Shown: positions 38,575-49,900, numbered from the stretch's first letter. The stretch: 64,000 bases of DNA from an uncultured Marinobacter sp. (GCF_946886895.1 NZ_CAMPJO010000001.1:434001-498000); one strand, 5' to 3'. Numbers and translations: made by a program. Notes: generated by a model from the letters alone, not told the origin.

Positions 38575-39186
38575 TCAGCCGCTGACGAATACCGGCCCCA
38601 CGCCGAAGTTCCAGAGGATTACCGAGCCGACGCGGGTGGATACCAGGATCACGAGTGCCACGGTGAGCAGCGCGCCGGCGTACATTACCGCCCGGTCTTT
38701 CTCGATACCCATGACAATCGGCAGACCGTCGTACATCAGCCAGGCGCCGTAGCAGGCGGCAATGAGGAAGACGATAGCGTTAAACCAGGGTGCCGGGTAC
38801 AGCAGGGCGAAGCCGGCGAGGAACAGTGGCGTGCAGGAATAGGCAGCCAGGGCGATGCCATTGGAGGGCACGTGCTCTTCCTTGGCGCCGTAGGTGCGGG
38901 CCATCCAGTTAATGGCGTAACCCAGGGCGAACACGCCGATGAGTATGGCGATGTAGGTCAGTATACTGAGCTGCATCGCGCTGATTTCCGTGAGTTTGAT
39001 CAGCCGCTCGTTACCGATGGTCCAGCCGAAGTAAGCGGTGGAGATATAGGCACAGATCGGCGCGATGGCCGCGAGCACCAGCACGTAGGCGACATAGAGC
39101 CGGCGCGGTGTTTCGTGTTCTTTTCGTATGGAAGCCCACTCTTCATCCGGATGTGTAAAGAGTCCGAAAGCGTGTGACAGGAGCAT
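38575..39186 (-). CDS. Yip1-family membrane protein
   Basis: 203-residue protein with an N-terminal LLSHAFGLFTHPDEEWASIR segment and five to six membrane helices, matching the bacterial Yip1/DUF1282 group. GGGGG lies 8 nt before ATG 39186. The function is unknown. Downstream of it the sequence is non-coding to 38389; upstream to 39430 it holds the sugar-operon terminator. Confidence 0.8.
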   Translation of the reverse strand: MLLSHAFGLFTHPDEEWASIRKEHETPRRLYVAYVLVLAAIAPICAYISTAYFGWTIGNERLIKLTEISAMQLSILTYIAILIGVFALGYAINWMARTYGAKEEHVPSNGIALAAYSCTPLFLAGFALLYPAPWFNAIVFLIAACYGAWLMYDGLPIVMGIEKDRAVMYAGALLTVALVILVSTRVGSVILWNFGVGPVFVSG

Positions 39187-39309
39187 GGATGACCCCCTTT
39201 CTTTGCTATTGTTGGTATGTATGGACACGGGCTGCAAGCCTGGTCAGACCAGCAACCGTTCCTGTTTTTAACTATAGTCAAGAACGGCGCGGAAGAAAGG
39301 CGGCGCGCG

Positions 39310-39355
39310 AAAAAAATCGGGTGGGTTTTCCGATGGCGTTTTTCAGTCAAACGCC
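39310..39355 (-). terminator. Intrinsic terminator of the sugar operon
   Basis: Read on the minus strand, after the LacI gene come two stem-loops. GGCGTTT/AAACGCC at 39335-39355 is followed by ATCGG/CCGAT at 39316-39334 and a run of seven T residues (39316-39310). This is a convincing rho-independent terminator for the whole minus-strand operon. Confidence 0.75.
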
Positions 39356-39429
39356 CTGGCCGACAAGTCTGGCAACCCCCACGGCAACACGCTCTCCGCG
39401 CATGTCGATCATGCGCTTCGCCAAACCGC

Positions 39430-40485
39430 TCACGGGCAACTCTCCCGCACCTGCAGGCAGGTAGGCAGCAGCACATTGCGGTCTTCCTGTTCCCCGAGGA
39501 ACAGGCGGGCGGCAATACGGCCTTTCTCCGCGCTCTGCTGGTATACCGTGGTCAGGGAGGGGTGCAGGTTGGCGCCTTCGGGAATGCCGTCAAAACCAAC
39601 GATGCGAAGGTCCTCGGGCACTTTCAGGCCCATTTGCAGGGCGGCTTGAATCGCAGCCAGAGCGATGCGATCACTCATGCACAGCAGCAGGTCTGGCCGG
39701 GGGCTGGTGGTCAGCGCTTCCCGCGCAGCCTGGTAGGCATCCTGGTGAGTATTGGTGGGTGTCGACCAGATACGCTCCGAAGGCACCCGATAACCGGCCG
39801 CCTCCAGGGCATCGGTATAACCATGCAGCCGGCGCACGGATATGGCCCGGGCCTCATTGAACAGCTCCCGGTCCCGAACCCGGCATACCCGGTCGGTATC
39901 CACCAGCCGGAGGCCCAGGATGGCCACGTTGTCCGGTGGCTGTTTCAGGGCATGTTCGGCGCTCCGGCGGGCACCCTCATAGTTGTCGATGTTGACCCAG
40001 GTGCAGCCCTCCAGGTCAAAATCCACCGCTACCATGGGTTTGCCGTGTTGCAGCAGGCGCTCGTAGGTGCGCCCCTTCTTGAGCCAGCCGTAGACGATGA
40101 AGCCATCCACCATGGATTCCTGAAGCCGGCTGCGGTGTTCGTCGTCTTCCTGGCTGGAGAGCAGCAGCATATTCATGCGTCGCCGGTCAAACACCTCGGC
40201 CAGGCCGTGCAGGAATTCGCTGGCGACGGGGTCGGTCAGGCTGTAGGCCAGGTTGTCCGCCAGCATTACGCCCACGTTGCCGGTTCGCCCGGTGCGCAGG
40301 CTGCGGGCGGCGGCGTTCGGCCCCATGTAGCCGAGGCGCCGGCACTCCTCCAGAATCCAGCGGCGCCGGGCCTCAGACAGCTGATCCGGACGGTTAAAGG
40401 CGTTGGAGATGGTGGCGGTGGAGACGTTGAGCATCTCCGCCATCCGCTTCACCGTCAGACGCCGGGGCCTGTCGCTGACGTTCAT
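39430..40485 (-). CDS. LacI-family repressor of the alpha-glucoside operon
   Basis: 351-residue regulator. The N-terminal helix-turn-helix is at about residues 9-32 (VKRMAEMLNVSTATISNAFN) with the hinge SLRTGRTGNVG near 60-70, then a periplasmic-binding-protein-like sugar domain. GGAGG lies 7 nt before ATG 40485; an earlier in-frame start would run into the ATPase gene. It is the last gene of the operon (19 bp after the ATPase), so it is likely autoregulated by the palindrome at 47927-47944. Confidence 0.92.
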   Translation of the reverse strand: MNVSDRPRRLTVKRMAEMLNVSTATISNAFNRPDQLSEARRRWILEECRRLGYMGPNAAARSLRTGRTGNVGVMLADNLAYSLTDPVASEFLHGLAEVFDRRRMNMLLLSSQEDDEHRSRLQESMVDGFIVYGWLKKGRTYERLLQHGKPMVAVDFDLEGCTWVNIDNYEGARRSAEHALKQPPDNVAILGLRLVDTDRVCRVRDRELFNEARAISVRRLHGYTDALEAAGYRVPSERIWSTPTNTHQDAYQAAREALTTSPRPDLLLCMSDRIALAAIQAALQMGLKVPEDLRIVGFDGIPEGANLHPSLTTVYQQSAEKGRIAARLFLGEQEDRNVLLPTCLQVRESCP

Positions 40486-40504
40486 ATCTGTTCCTCCAGC
40501 GTGC

Positions 40505-41641
40505 TTAGCGGGCCACTGCCCGGGCCGTATCCGTCTCTGCCAGGGGTTCGGCGATGGCGCCCAGGGCCTGGCCCTGGTGGTCGAACACATGCACGCAGGC
40601 GGGTTCCGTGGTCAGGGCCACGCGCTGGCCCGTTTCCACCTGGCAGGGCACCGGCTGGCGCACCACCATCAGTTCTTCCAGGCCCGGCAGCGCCACGTAA
40701 ACATAGGCCTCATTGCCCAGGTATTCCACATTCACCACCTCCAGGCCGCTGTCCGGGCCGCACGGGCTGAGCTGGAAGTGCTCCGGGCGGACGCCGACGG
40801 TCACCGGCTCACCCGCCTCCAGGGCCGAGGTATCGCGGTCGGCCGTTAACTGGCCCAGGCCGGCTATGCCGACGGTGGTGGTTGCGCCCCCGATGGCACC
40901 GGCCACCGTGCCAGGCATCAGGTTCATCTTCGGGGAACCGATAAAGCCGGCCACAAACAGGCTGGCCGGGGTTTCATAGAGCTCGTAAGGGGTGCCCACC
41001 TGCTCAATGGCGCCGCGATTCAGCACCACGATCTTGTCGGCCAGGGTCATCGCTTCCACCTGGTCGTGGGTCACGTAAATCATGGTCGACTGCAGGCGAT
41101 CGTGGAGTTTGGCAATCTCGGTACGCATCTGTACGCGCAGGCTGGCATCCAGGTTGGACAGGGGTTCGTCGAACAGCATGATCTTCGGCTCCCGGGCCAT
41201 GGCCCGGCCGATGGCGACCCGCTGGCGCTGGCCGCCGGACAGCTCCCGGGGTTTGCGGTTCAGCAGTTTGTCCAGTTGCAGCACTTCGGCGGTCTTTTCC
41301 ACCCACTCGCGGATTTTGAGCTTGTTGGCCTTGCCCAGCTTGAGGCCGAAAGCAATGTTCTCATACACCGACATGTGCGGATACAGTGCGTAGGACTGGA
41401 ACACCATGCCCACGCCCCGTTCCTTGGGTGACAGGTCCGTCACCACTTCGCCGTCGATTTCAATGTCGCCGGCGGTGGGGTCTTCCAGGCCGGCAATCAG
41501 GCGCAGCAGAGTGGATTTGCCACAGCCGGAGGGGCCAACGAACACGACAAATTCGCCGTCTTCAATGCGCAGGTTCACGCACGGCAGGACTTCTTCTTTC
41601 GCAAAGGTCTTGTTGATATTTTTCAGTTCCACGCAAGCCAT
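40505..41641 (-). CDS. MalK/UgpC-type sugar ABC transporter ATPase
   Basis: 378-residue ATPase. Walker A GPSGCGKST (about residues 36-44), Q-loop FQSYALYPHMSV, signature LSGGQRQRVAIGRA, Walker B IMLFDEPLSNLD, switch His in YVTHDQVEAM; a C-terminal regulatory OB-type domain follows with GVRPEHF. It powers the two permeases encoded upstream in the same operon. The C-terminal domain is of the kind that binds glucose-phosphotransferase EIIA in enteric bacteria. Confidence 0.94.
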   Translation of the reverse strand: MACVELKNINKTFAKEEVLPCVNLRIEDGEFVVFVGPSGCGKSTLLRLIAGLEDPTAGDIEIDGEVVTDLSPKERGVGMVFQSYALYPHMSVYENIAFGLKLGKANKLKIREWVEKTAEVLQLDKLLNRKPRELSGGQRQRVAIGRAMAREPKIMLFDEPLSNLDASLRVQMRTEIAKLHDRLQSTMIYVTHDQVEAMTLADKIVVLNRGAIEQVGTPYELYETPASLFVAGFIGSPKMNLMPGTVAGAIGGATTTVGIAGLGQLTADRDTSALEAGEPVTVGVRPEHFQLSPCGPDSGLEVVNVEYLGNEAYVYVALPGLEELMVVRQPVPCQVETGQRVALTTEPACVHVFDHQGQALGAIAEPLAETDTARAVAR

Positions 41642-41692
41642 GGTGGAGACTCCTCTGTTGATCGCCCGACCGGTGCCGGGCGCTCCGAAGGT

Positions 41693-43312
41693 TTACAGTT
41701 CCGCGAACAGGGCCTGGTACGGCGGCAACACCAACTCACCGCCCTCAATACGCCCGTCAAAACCCGGTTCTGTCAGTACCCGTTCAAGGGAGCAGGGTAC
41801 GGGGGTCCGTACGTCACTGCCGGTGAGGTTCAGCGCCACCAGGAGGGCCTGGTCGCCGCTGCGGCGAATCCAGCACAGGGCATCGCCGGTGTTTTCCATC
41901 AGCGTCAGGTCGCCCTGCACCAGTGCCGGCTGTTGCTGACGCCAGCGGATCAGACGGCGCACCTGGTTCAGGGTGGAATCGCCATCGTCTTCCTGAGTCT
42001 GCACCGACAGCTCGAGATGGCGCGGGTCCAGCGGCAGCCAGGGTGTGGCTCCGGTGGTAAAACCGCCGTTCTCCGCCGGGGTCCAGGGCATGGGCGTACG
42101 GCAGCCGTCCCGGCCCTTGAACTCCGGCCAGAACTCGATGCCATACGGGTCCTGCAGGGCTTCGAGCGGCACCTCGGCTTCCGGCAGCCCCAGTTCCTCG
42201 CCCTGATACAGGGACACGCTGCCACGAAGGGTCAGCAGCAGGGCCATCAGCACCCGGGCGTAGGCTTTCGGGTCGTCCACACCCTCGCCCCAACGGGACA
42301 CCACGCGTACCACATCGTGGTTGCTCAGTGCCCAGCAGGGCCAACCGTCCCCCAGGCCATCCTGGAACCGGCGCACCACATCACGGACCCAGTCCGGCCC
42401 CTGCCGCTCCGACAAAAGATCGAAGGAGTACGCCATGTGCAACCGCTGGTTGCCGTGGGTGTACTCGGCCATCCGCTCCAGCGGTTTGTCATCGCCAATC
42501 TCCCCCACCAGGGTGGTGGCCGGAAACTCGTCCATCAGCGCCCGCAGGTCTTCCAGGAATGCCAGGTTCTCCGGCTGGCTGAGATCGTACACGTGGCGTT
42601 GGTAGGTATAGGGGTTCACGCCGTTGGCCACGAAGGTCTTGTTTTCACCCGCCGGTACTGCCGGATTATTTTCCAGCCCCTGGCTGTGGTAGTAGAAGTT
42701 TACGGTGTCCAGGCGGAAACCATCGGCACCCAGTTCCAGCCAGAAGCGCATGTTGTCCAGTTGGGCCTGACGCACGTCCGGGTTGTGGAAATTCAGGTCC
42801 GGCTGGCTGGCCAGGAAGTTGTGCAGGTAATACTGCCCCCGCCGGCTGTCCCAGGCCCAGGCGCTGCCCCCAAAGATCGACAACCAGTTGTTGGGTGGGG
42901 TGCCGTCGGGTTTCGGGTCGGCCCAGACAAACCAGTCGGCTTTCGGATTGCTCCGGCTGGCCCGGCTTTCCTCGAACCAGGGGTGGTTGTCGGCGGTATG
43001 GCTCAGCACCTGGTCAATGATCACCTTCAGGCCGAGCCGGTGAGCTTCCGCCACCAGCGCCCGATAGTCGTCCATGGTACCAAAGATCGGATCCACGCCC
43101 CGGTAGTCGGAGACATCGTAGCCGAAATCCTTCATGGGCGAGGTGAAAAACGGCGACAGCCAGATCGCATCCACACCCAGGGAGGCGACATAGGGCAGCT
43201 TTTCCGCCACGCCCTTGAGGTCACCGATGCCATCCCCGTTGCTGTCGAGAAAACTGCGGGGATAGATCTGGTAGATAATGCCACCTTTCCACCAGGGTTG
43301 TGACTGGGTCAT
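41693..43312 (-). CDS. GH13 alpha-glucosidase
   Basis: 539-residue cytoplasmic alpha-amylase-superfamily glucosidase without signal peptide. Catalytic residues are in the usual motifs: nucleophile Asp in GFRLDTVNF, acid/base Glu in LVGEIGD, transition-state Asp in ALSNHDVVR; also DQVLSHT for region I. Length and motifs resemble the Halomonas HaG type acting on short alpha-glucosides. It would hydrolyse sugars brought in by the adjacent transporter. Confidence 0.9.
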   Translation of the reverse strand: MTQSQPWWKGGIIYQIYPRSFLDSNGDGIGDLKGVAEKLPYVASLGVDAIWLSPFFTSPMKDFGYDVSDYRGVDPIFGTMDDYRALVAEAHRLGLKVIIDQVLSHTADNHPWFEESRASRSNPKADWFVWADPKPDGTPPNNWLSIFGGSAWAWDSRRGQYYLHNFLASQPDLNFHNPDVRQAQLDNMRFWLELGADGFRLDTVNFYYHSQGLENNPAVPAGENKTFVANGVNPYTYQRHVYDLSQPENLAFLEDLRALMDEFPATTLVGEIGDDKPLERMAEYTHGNQRLHMAYSFDLLSERQGPDWVRDVVRRFQDGLGDGWPCWALSNHDVVRVVSRWGEGVDDPKAYARVLMALLLTLRGSVSLYQGEELGLPEAEVPLEALQDPYGIEFWPEFKGRDGCRTPMPWTPAENGGFTTGATPWLPLDPRHLELSVQTQEDDGDSTLNQVRRLIRWRQQQPALVQGDLTLMENTGDALCWIRRSGDQALLVALNLTGSDVRTPVPCSLERVLTEPGFDGRIEGGELVLPPYQALFAEL

Positions 43313-43327
43313 ACAAACACTCCTTGA

Positions 43328-44170
43328 TTAACCTTTCACCGCACCCGCCGTCAGGCCGGATACGATACGACGTTGAAAAATCAGCACCAGCACCACCAGC
43401 GGCACCGTCACAATCACCGAGGCGGCCATCAGATTGCCCCAGGGCAACTCATGCTGGGAGCCACCGGTGATCAGCGCGATCGCCACGGGCACCGTGCGCT
43501 CGCTGTTAGTAAGGGTGAAGGTGAGCGCAAACAGGAACTCGTTCCAGGCGGCGATAAAGGCCAGCAGCCCGGTGGTGGCCATGGCCGGCCACATCAGCGG
43601 GATGAACACCCGGAACAGGGTGGTCAGGGGCGAGGCTCCATCCACAATGGCGGCCTCTTCCAGTTCCTTGGGCAGTTGCCGCATGAACGTGGTCAGAATC
43701 CAGACCGTGAACGGCAGCGTGAAGATGGTGTAGGAGAAGATCAGCGCCAGCGGGTCGTTGTACAGGTTCATGGCCCGGATCACTTCGAACAGACCAGACA
43801 GCACCGCCACCTGCGGGAACATGGAGACACTCAGCACGATCATCAGCACCGCGCCCCGGCCCCGGAAATGCACCCGACCCAAGGCGTAGGCCGCGGTCAG
43901 GCCGAACACCATGGCGATCACCACGGTAGAGAAAGCGACAAACACCGAGTTCCAAATGCTCTGCACAAAGGAATTCTGGCTCAGGACCGAGGCGTAGTTG
44001 GACACATCTAACGAGGTCACCCAATACTCCACAGTGAACAGCTGCGAGCCGGTCTCGAACGAGGTGATGATGGCGTAGTAGAACGGAAACACCGTAAAGA
44101 TCAGGATCACCGCCAGCAGAATCATGAAGGCGACCTTGCCGATCAGTTTTTTCGCCAGTTTCCGGTTCAT
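43328..44170 (-). CDS. Sugar ABC permease, MalG type
   Basis: 280-residue permease with six membrane helices and the ATPase-coupling EAA loop EEAAIVDGASPLTTLFRVFIP. Its start overlaps the stop of the MalF-type gene by 4 bp, the standard coupled arrangement. Confidence 0.92.
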   Translation of the reverse strand: MNRKLAKKLIGKVAFMILLAVILIFTVFPFYYAIITSFETGSQLFTVEYWVTSLDVSNYASVLSQNSFVQSIWNSVFVAFSTVVIAMVFGLTAAYALGRVHFRGRGAVLMIVLSVSMFPQVAVLSGLFEVIRAMNLYNDPLALIFSYTIFTLPFTVWILTTFMRQLPKELEEAAIVDGASPLTTLFRVFIPLMWPAMATTGLLAFIAAWNEFLFALTFTLTNSERTVPVAIALITGGSQHELPWGNLMAASVIVTVPLVVLVLIFQRRIVSGLTAGAVKG

Positions 44171-45159
44171 GAGTCACCTCCGATCTGCTTGCGGCCCAGG
44201 TACAGGTAGGTAATGGTCAGCAGGGCGATAATCAGGAACAGCACGGTGGAGGCCGCCGAGCCATAGCCCACATCCTGGAACTGCACCAGTTGCTGCCGCG
44301 CGTAGACGGACATCGACATGGTGTCCTCGCTGTTGGAGGTGAGCACATAGATCACGTCGAACACCCGCAGGGCATCCAGCACCCGGAAGATGATTGCCAC
44401 CATCAGCGCCGGCAGAATCAGCGGCAGGGTGACTTTGAAAAACACCCGCACCGGATGAATGCCATCCACTTTCGCGGCTTCGTAGCAGTCCGAGGGCAGC
44501 ATCTGCAGGGCGGCCAGGGTCAGCAACGCCATGAACGGCGTGGTTTTCCAGACATCCACCATGATTACAGCCCACATCGAGAGATCCGCGTTGGCAGTCC
44601 AGTTCAGGGGGGCGGCGATGATGCCCAGGGTCATCAGCAGGTCGTTGATGATCCCGAACTGGGCATTCAGCATCCAGCCCCACATCTTGGCCGAGACAAT
44701 GGTGGGCACGGCCCAGGGAATCAGTGTCGCCGCGCGGATCAGGCCCCGACCCCGGAACTGGACGTTCAGGGTCAGGGCGATAACCAGGCCCAAAACCGTT
44801 TCGATGCTCACTGACATCAGAGTGAAGAACAGCGTATTCCATACCGATTGCCACCAGACGGGGTCTGCGAGGACCCCAAACCATAGGCCGTCGTCGTAGA
44901 CCAGATAATTTTCAAGCCCCACCAGATTGTATTCGCTGATGTTCGCGAAACTGGCATCGGTAAAACTGAACCAGATGGTGCGCAACAGGGGCCAGCCCGC
45001 CACGGTGGCCAGCACCAGCAGCATGGGAATGAGAAACAGCCATGCCGCACGCAGGCGCTGGCGGTGCACTCGGTTGGGCCGCCGCCGGGCCGGGGACGAC
45101 GCGGTCGGCGAAGTGCCGAGCGCCTCGGTTTCTGCGGGTGCCGGGGTTGTATGAGCCAT
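44167..45159 (-). CDS. Sugar ABC permease, MalF type
   Basis: 330-residue permease: a Pro/Ala/Arg-rich cytoplasmic N-terminus of about 35 residues, then six membrane helices, with the EAA loop YEAAKVDGIHPVRVFFKVTLP in the second half. It forms a heterodimer with the MalG-type subunit. Starts 6 bp after the binding-protein stop. Confidence 0.92.
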   Translation of the reverse strand: MAHTTPAPAETEALGTSPTASSPARRRPNRVHRQRLRAAWLFLIPMLLVLATVAGWPLLRTIWFSFTDASFANISEYNLVGLENYLVYDDGLWFGVLADPVWWQSVWNTLFFTLMSVSIETVLGLVIALTLNVQFRGRGLIRAATLIPWAVPTIVSAKMWGWMLNAQFGIINDLLMTLGIIAAPLNWTANADLSMWAVIMVDVWKTTPFMALLTLAALQMLPSDCYEAAKVDGIHPVRVFFKVTLPLILPALMVAIIFRVLDALRVFDVIYVLTSNSEDTMSMSVYARQQLVQFQDVGYGSAASTVLFLIIALLTITYLYLGRKQIGGDS

Positions 45160-45165
45160 GATGAC

Positions 45166-46437
45166 TTACCAGCCCCGGCGGCCCAGACGGCGGAGCTCAC
45201 GCTCCAGGCCGCTCAGCGCCTGTTCCGGCTCCGCCTCGCCGGACAGCACATCGTGCACGCTGTTGAAGAAGGCATTGGACACCCGGCCGTAGCTCTCACC
45301 GGTCACCGAAGACGGGCGCGGAACGCCGTTCTTGAAGGTTTCAAACAGCTTGCCGAAAAACGGCACCGCCGCCAGTACTTCCTCGTCCTTGTACAGGGCC
45401 GGAATGGTGGGGTTGTAACTGCCTTCGATAGCCCGGCGTTTCTGCTCCTCGTAACTGGTCAGGTAACGCACCAGGTCGGCGGCCAGGGCGGTGTTCTCAG
45501 AGTATTTCGAGACCGCCAACTGCCAGCCACCCAAGGTGCCGGCATGGCGGCCATTTTCGCCACCCTTGGGCAGGGCAACCACGCCAACCTTACCCTTTAC
45601 CGGGCTGTTAGCACTCTGGGCCAGGCTCCAGGCATAGGGCCAGTTGCGCATGAACAGGGCATTGCCGGACTGGAACACCCCGCGAGCTTCCTCTTCGGTG
45701 TAGTTCAGCACACTGCGGGGAGAGATCGTGTCAATCCAGGTACTGGCCAGGGCCAGCGCTTCCCGGGCCTGGGGGTTGTTGATAGTAACGTCTCCCTCGG
45801 CGTTCACAATGGTGCCACCGTTGTGGCTGGCCACCCACTCCAGGGCATCGCAGGTCAGGCCCTCATAGGCCCTGCCCTGCCAGACAAACCCCCAGAACTT
45901 GTCATTGCCGGCGTCACGCTCCGCCTTCATGACCGTCTCGGCGGTTTCAGTCAGTTGTTTCCAGGTCTCCGGCACTGCCTGATCGTACTTATCGAGCAGA
46001 TCCTTCCGGTAATAAAGCACACCGGCGTCGGTAAACCAGGGCATGGCCACCAGGCGCCCATCCACGGTGTTGTTACGGATCAGTGACTGGAAGTGCTTGT
46101 CCCCGGCGCCATCGATGTACTCGGAGAGATCCACCATGTGGTTGGCCAGCATGCCGGGCCAGACCACATCAATCTGGAAGACATCAATATCGCCGGACCG
46201 GGCGGCAAGCAGTTGCTGGTACAGCGACAGACGCTCGGTGGCGGAGTTCGGCGTCGACACCACCTGCACATCGTGACCGGTTTTTTCCGACCAGGCCCGG
46301 GTGCCCTCTTCACAAAGCTGTCGCTCGGCGCCCACGGCGCCACAGGAAATGGTGATGGTCTTGGCCTGCAGGCCGCCGGCCAGCAGGCAGGCAGCCGCCC
46401 CACCGAGCACCAGGTGTTTGATTGTATAACGGAACAT
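45166..46437 (-). CDS. Extracellular sugar-binding protein (trehalose/maltose type)
   Basis: 423-residue periplasmic binding protein with a signal peptide ending near LAGGLQAKT. The segment PWFTDAGVLYYRKDLLDKY is typical of ThuE/AglE-type family 1 binding proteins for alpha-glucosides and trehalose. A Crc-like A-rich motif lies immediately upstream of its Shine-Dalgarno. Feeds the two downstream permeases. Confidence 0.88.
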   Translation of the reverse strand: MFRYTIKHLVLGGAAACLLAGGLQAKTITISCGAVGAERQLCEEGTRAWSEKTGHDVQVVSTPNSATERLSLYQQLLAARSGDIDVFQIDVVWPGMLANHMVDLSEYIDGAGDKHFQSLIRNNTVDGRLVAMPWFTDAGVLYYRKDLLDKYDQAVPETWKQLTETAETVMKAERDAGNDKFWGFVWQGRAYEGLTCDALEWVASHNGGTIVNAEGDVTINNPQAREALALASTWIDTISPRSVLNYTEEEARGVFQSGNALFMRNWPYAWSLAQSANSPVKGKVGVVALPKGGENGRHAGTLGGWQLAVSKYSENTALAADLVRYLTSYEEQKRRAIEGSYNPTIPALYKDEEVLAAVPFFGKLFETFKNGVPRPSSVTGESYGRVSNAFFNSVHDVLSGEAEPEQALSGLERELRRLGRRGW

Positions 46438-46452
46438 AGTCGTTACCTCGTG

Positions 46453-46460
46453 TTGTTGTT
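46453..46460 (-). promoter_or_regulatory. Crc/Hfq-like A-rich motif before the binding-protein start
   Basis: Minus-strand AACAACAA fits the AANAANAA catabolite-activity motif bound by Hfq-Crc in Pseudomonas, placed directly before the GAGG Shine-Dalgarno (46446-46449). The same leader module AACAACACGAGGT precedes the porin gene. Confidence 0.45.
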
Positions 46461-46467
46461 ATTCAGC

Positions 46468-47907
<1,440 letters not shown>

Positions 47908-47919
47908 TTATGGATGGTG

Positions 47920-47948
47920 AATCATTAACTTAATGCATTAAGTTTCAA
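47920..47948 (-). promoter_or_regulatory. Sugar-operon promoter with LacI-type operator in the spacer
   Basis: AACTTAATGCATTAAGTT at 47927-47944 is a perfect 18-bp palindrome. Read on the minus strand it lies between TTGAAA (-35, 47948-47943) and ATGATT or TAATGA (-10, 47927-47920), with 15-17 bp spacing. Repressor binding would block polymerase. A weaker CTTAA(CTGA)TTAAG at 48063-48076 could be an auxiliary site. The rest of 47949-48158 holds no gene. Confidence 0.65.
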
Positions 47949-48158
47949 GGCCAAAAAAAATGCGGCTCCACTGTGTTTATCCATGAATCGCACTCAGGCC
48001 CATGCCTCAAGCCATGACAAATAGCCCATCAGCTAAAAGCGTGCTGCATAACCGCAGGGACTCTTAACTGATTAAGACGTAACCAACAATAAAAGCAGTG
48101 AGTAGCTTCCGCAACCTTTCAGAGGACTTAAATTCAACTTAAATTTTCGGGGAAAGAC

Positions 48159-48180
48159 GTAGCCGGCGGACGCCGGCTAC
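48159..48180 (-). terminator. Terminator after the GST gene
   Basis: GTAGCCGGCG(GA)CGCCGGCTAC is a perfect 10-bp stem just past the glutathione S-transferase stop. On the minus strand it is followed by GTCTTTCCCC, only partly T-rich. Confidence 0.5.
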
Positions 48181-48186
48181 AGGAGC

Positions 48187-48759
48187 TTAACTCTGGCGGG
48201 GATCGGTCTGGGCGACCCAAGGCTTATCCTTACGGCTGTCGCGGAACGCCAGCAGGCTTTCCACACCATTGAAATCAACCAGGTCACGAAAATCGAGCCA
48301 GTCGATCAGGCAGTACAGGCAAATCGCGGGGTAATTCCACTCCTCGAACCGACCTTCCTCAACCATGGCCGACAGGGTGCGGAGGGTGGTCATGATCCGT
48401 TCGCGTTGCAGATTGTAGAACATCAGGTCCTGGCTGGTGTCGATGCCGGACTTTTCGGACAGCAGCAGCGTTACCGCCGAGTCGTTGGCGCCATCAATCA
48501 TGGTGAGCTGGTTTTGCTGGTCCCAGGTCAGTGGGTCCCGGCCCTGTTTGGCGCTGATGTAGCGGGCGATGATCCGGGAATCGTAGATTTCCTGACCTTC
48601 GTCCTCCAGCACCGGAATCTTCAGGGTCGGGTTGGTGCGCCTCAGCTCGTCACGGCCTTCCCCGTAAATGTTGAGATTGACGAACTCATGGGGCTCTTCG
48701 TCCAGCAGGATGCGAATTCGCCGCACGTAGGGTGACGTGTTGGATCCGATCAGTTTCAT
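48187..48759 (-). CDS. Glutathione S-transferase family protein
   Basis: 190-residue protein with a thioredoxin-like N-terminal domain (MKLIGSNTSPYVRRIRILL, with the glutathione-contact region KIPVLEDEGQEIYDSRII) and a helical C-terminal domain. GGAG precedes the ATG. The substrate is unknown; it is not SspA by length. Alanine dehydrogenase lies upstream on the same strand (22-bp gap). Confidence 0.82.
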   Translation of the reverse strand: MKLIGSNTSPYVRRIRILLDEEPHEFVNLNIYGEGRDELRRTNPTLKIPVLEDEGQEIYDSRIIARYISAKQGRDPLTWDQQNQLTMIDGANDSAVTLLLSEKSGIDTSQDLMFYNLQRERIMTTLRTLSAMVEEGRFEEWNYPAICLYCLIDWLDFRDLVDFNGVESLLAFRDSRKDKPWVAQTDPRQS

Positions 48760-48781
48760 GGTTTCTCCGAATATTGGGTGC

Positions 48782-49900
48782 TCAGGATCCCAACAGGGAT
48801 TCAGGGTCTGTAAACGGGTGCCCGGTGGCTTCAGCCACTTCTTTGTAGGTCACCTTGCCAGCAGCCACGTTAAGTCCGGCCCGCAGGTGCGGGTCTTCTT
48901 TCATTGCCCGGTCCGGGCCCTTGTTGGCCAACGCCACCACAAACGGCAGGGTCACGTTATTCAGGGCCAGTGTCGACGTGCGCGCCACGGCGCCGGGCAT
49001 GTTGGCTACGCAGTAATGTACCACACCCTCAACACGATACGTGGGGTCGTCGTGGGTTGTTGCCCTGGAGGTTTCGGCACAGCCACCCTGATCAATGGCC
49101 ACGTCCACCAGAACGCTGCCCTCCGGCATACGCCGGATCATGTCCCGGGTAATCAGCTTGGGCGCCGAGGCACCGGGAATCAGGACACTGCCAATCACCA
49201 GGTCCGATTCCGTCACCGACTGGTCCAGGGTCTGGGCGGTGGAAAACAGCGTGGTTATCCGGTTGCCGTAGAGGTGGTCCAGGCGTCGTAACACCGCCAT
49301 GTTTCGATCCAGCACCGTCACCTGGGCACCCAGGCCAACGGCCATGGCCACTGCGTTCTGGCCAACCACACCGCCGCCAACAATGGCGACCCGTGCCGGG
49401 CTGACTCCGGGCACGCCACCCAGCAGCACACCCCGCCCTCCCATGGCCTTTTCCAGACAGTGTGCTCCGGCCTGAATCGACATCCGGCCGGCTACTTCCG
49501 ACATCGGAGCCAGCAGAGGAAGATGCCCGGCGTGATCGGTGACAGTTTCATAGGCAATGCAGGTGGCTCCGGACTTTACCAGGTCGTCAGTCTGCGCCTT
49601 GTCCGGGGCCAGGTGCAGATAAGTGAACAGGGTATGATCCGGCCTCAGCATCGCACGCTCTTCGGCCTGGGGTTCTTTCACTTTGACGATCAACTCGGCC
49701 GTGTCGAAGATGTCCTTCGCCGTATCCAGAATCTGTGCTCCCGCCTGGCAGTAGTCGTCATCGGTAAATCCGATGGCAGCGCCGGCCCCGGTTTCGACAA
49801 ATACCTCGTGGTTGTGGCCGCAAAGCTCATGAACAGCTGCAGGTGTCATGCCCACCCGGTATTCGCGATTCTTGATCTCCTTCGGTACCCCGATTTTCAT
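48782..49900 (-). CDS. ald: Alanine dehydrogenase
   Basis: 372-residue NAD-dependent enzyme interconverting alanine and pyruvate. N-terminal [20 protein letters not shown], catalytic LHLAPD and YETV segments, and the nucleotide motif [14 protein letters not shown] (about residues 168-181) are typical. GGAGG sits 6 nt before ATG 49900. Divergent from a dienelactone-hydrolase gene across 155 bp. Confidence 0.95.
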   Translation of the reverse strand: MKIGVPKEIKNREYRVGMTPAAVHELCGHNHEVFVETGAGAAIGFTDDDYCQAGAQILDTAKDIFDTAELIVKVKEPQAEERAMLRPDHTLFTYLHLAPDKAQTDDLVKSGATCIAYETVTDHAGHLPLLAPMSEVAGRMSIQAGAHCLEKAMGGRGVLLGGVPGVSPARVAIVGGGVVGQNAVAMAVGLGAQVTVLDRNMAVLRRLDHLYGNRITTLFSTAQTLDQSVTESDLVIGSVLIPGASAPKLITRDMIRRMPEGSVLVDVAIDQGGCAETSRATTHDDPTYRVEGVVHYCVANMPGAVARTSTLALNNVTLPFVVALANKGPDRAMKEDPHLRAGLNVAAGKVTYKEVAEATGHPFTDPESLLGS

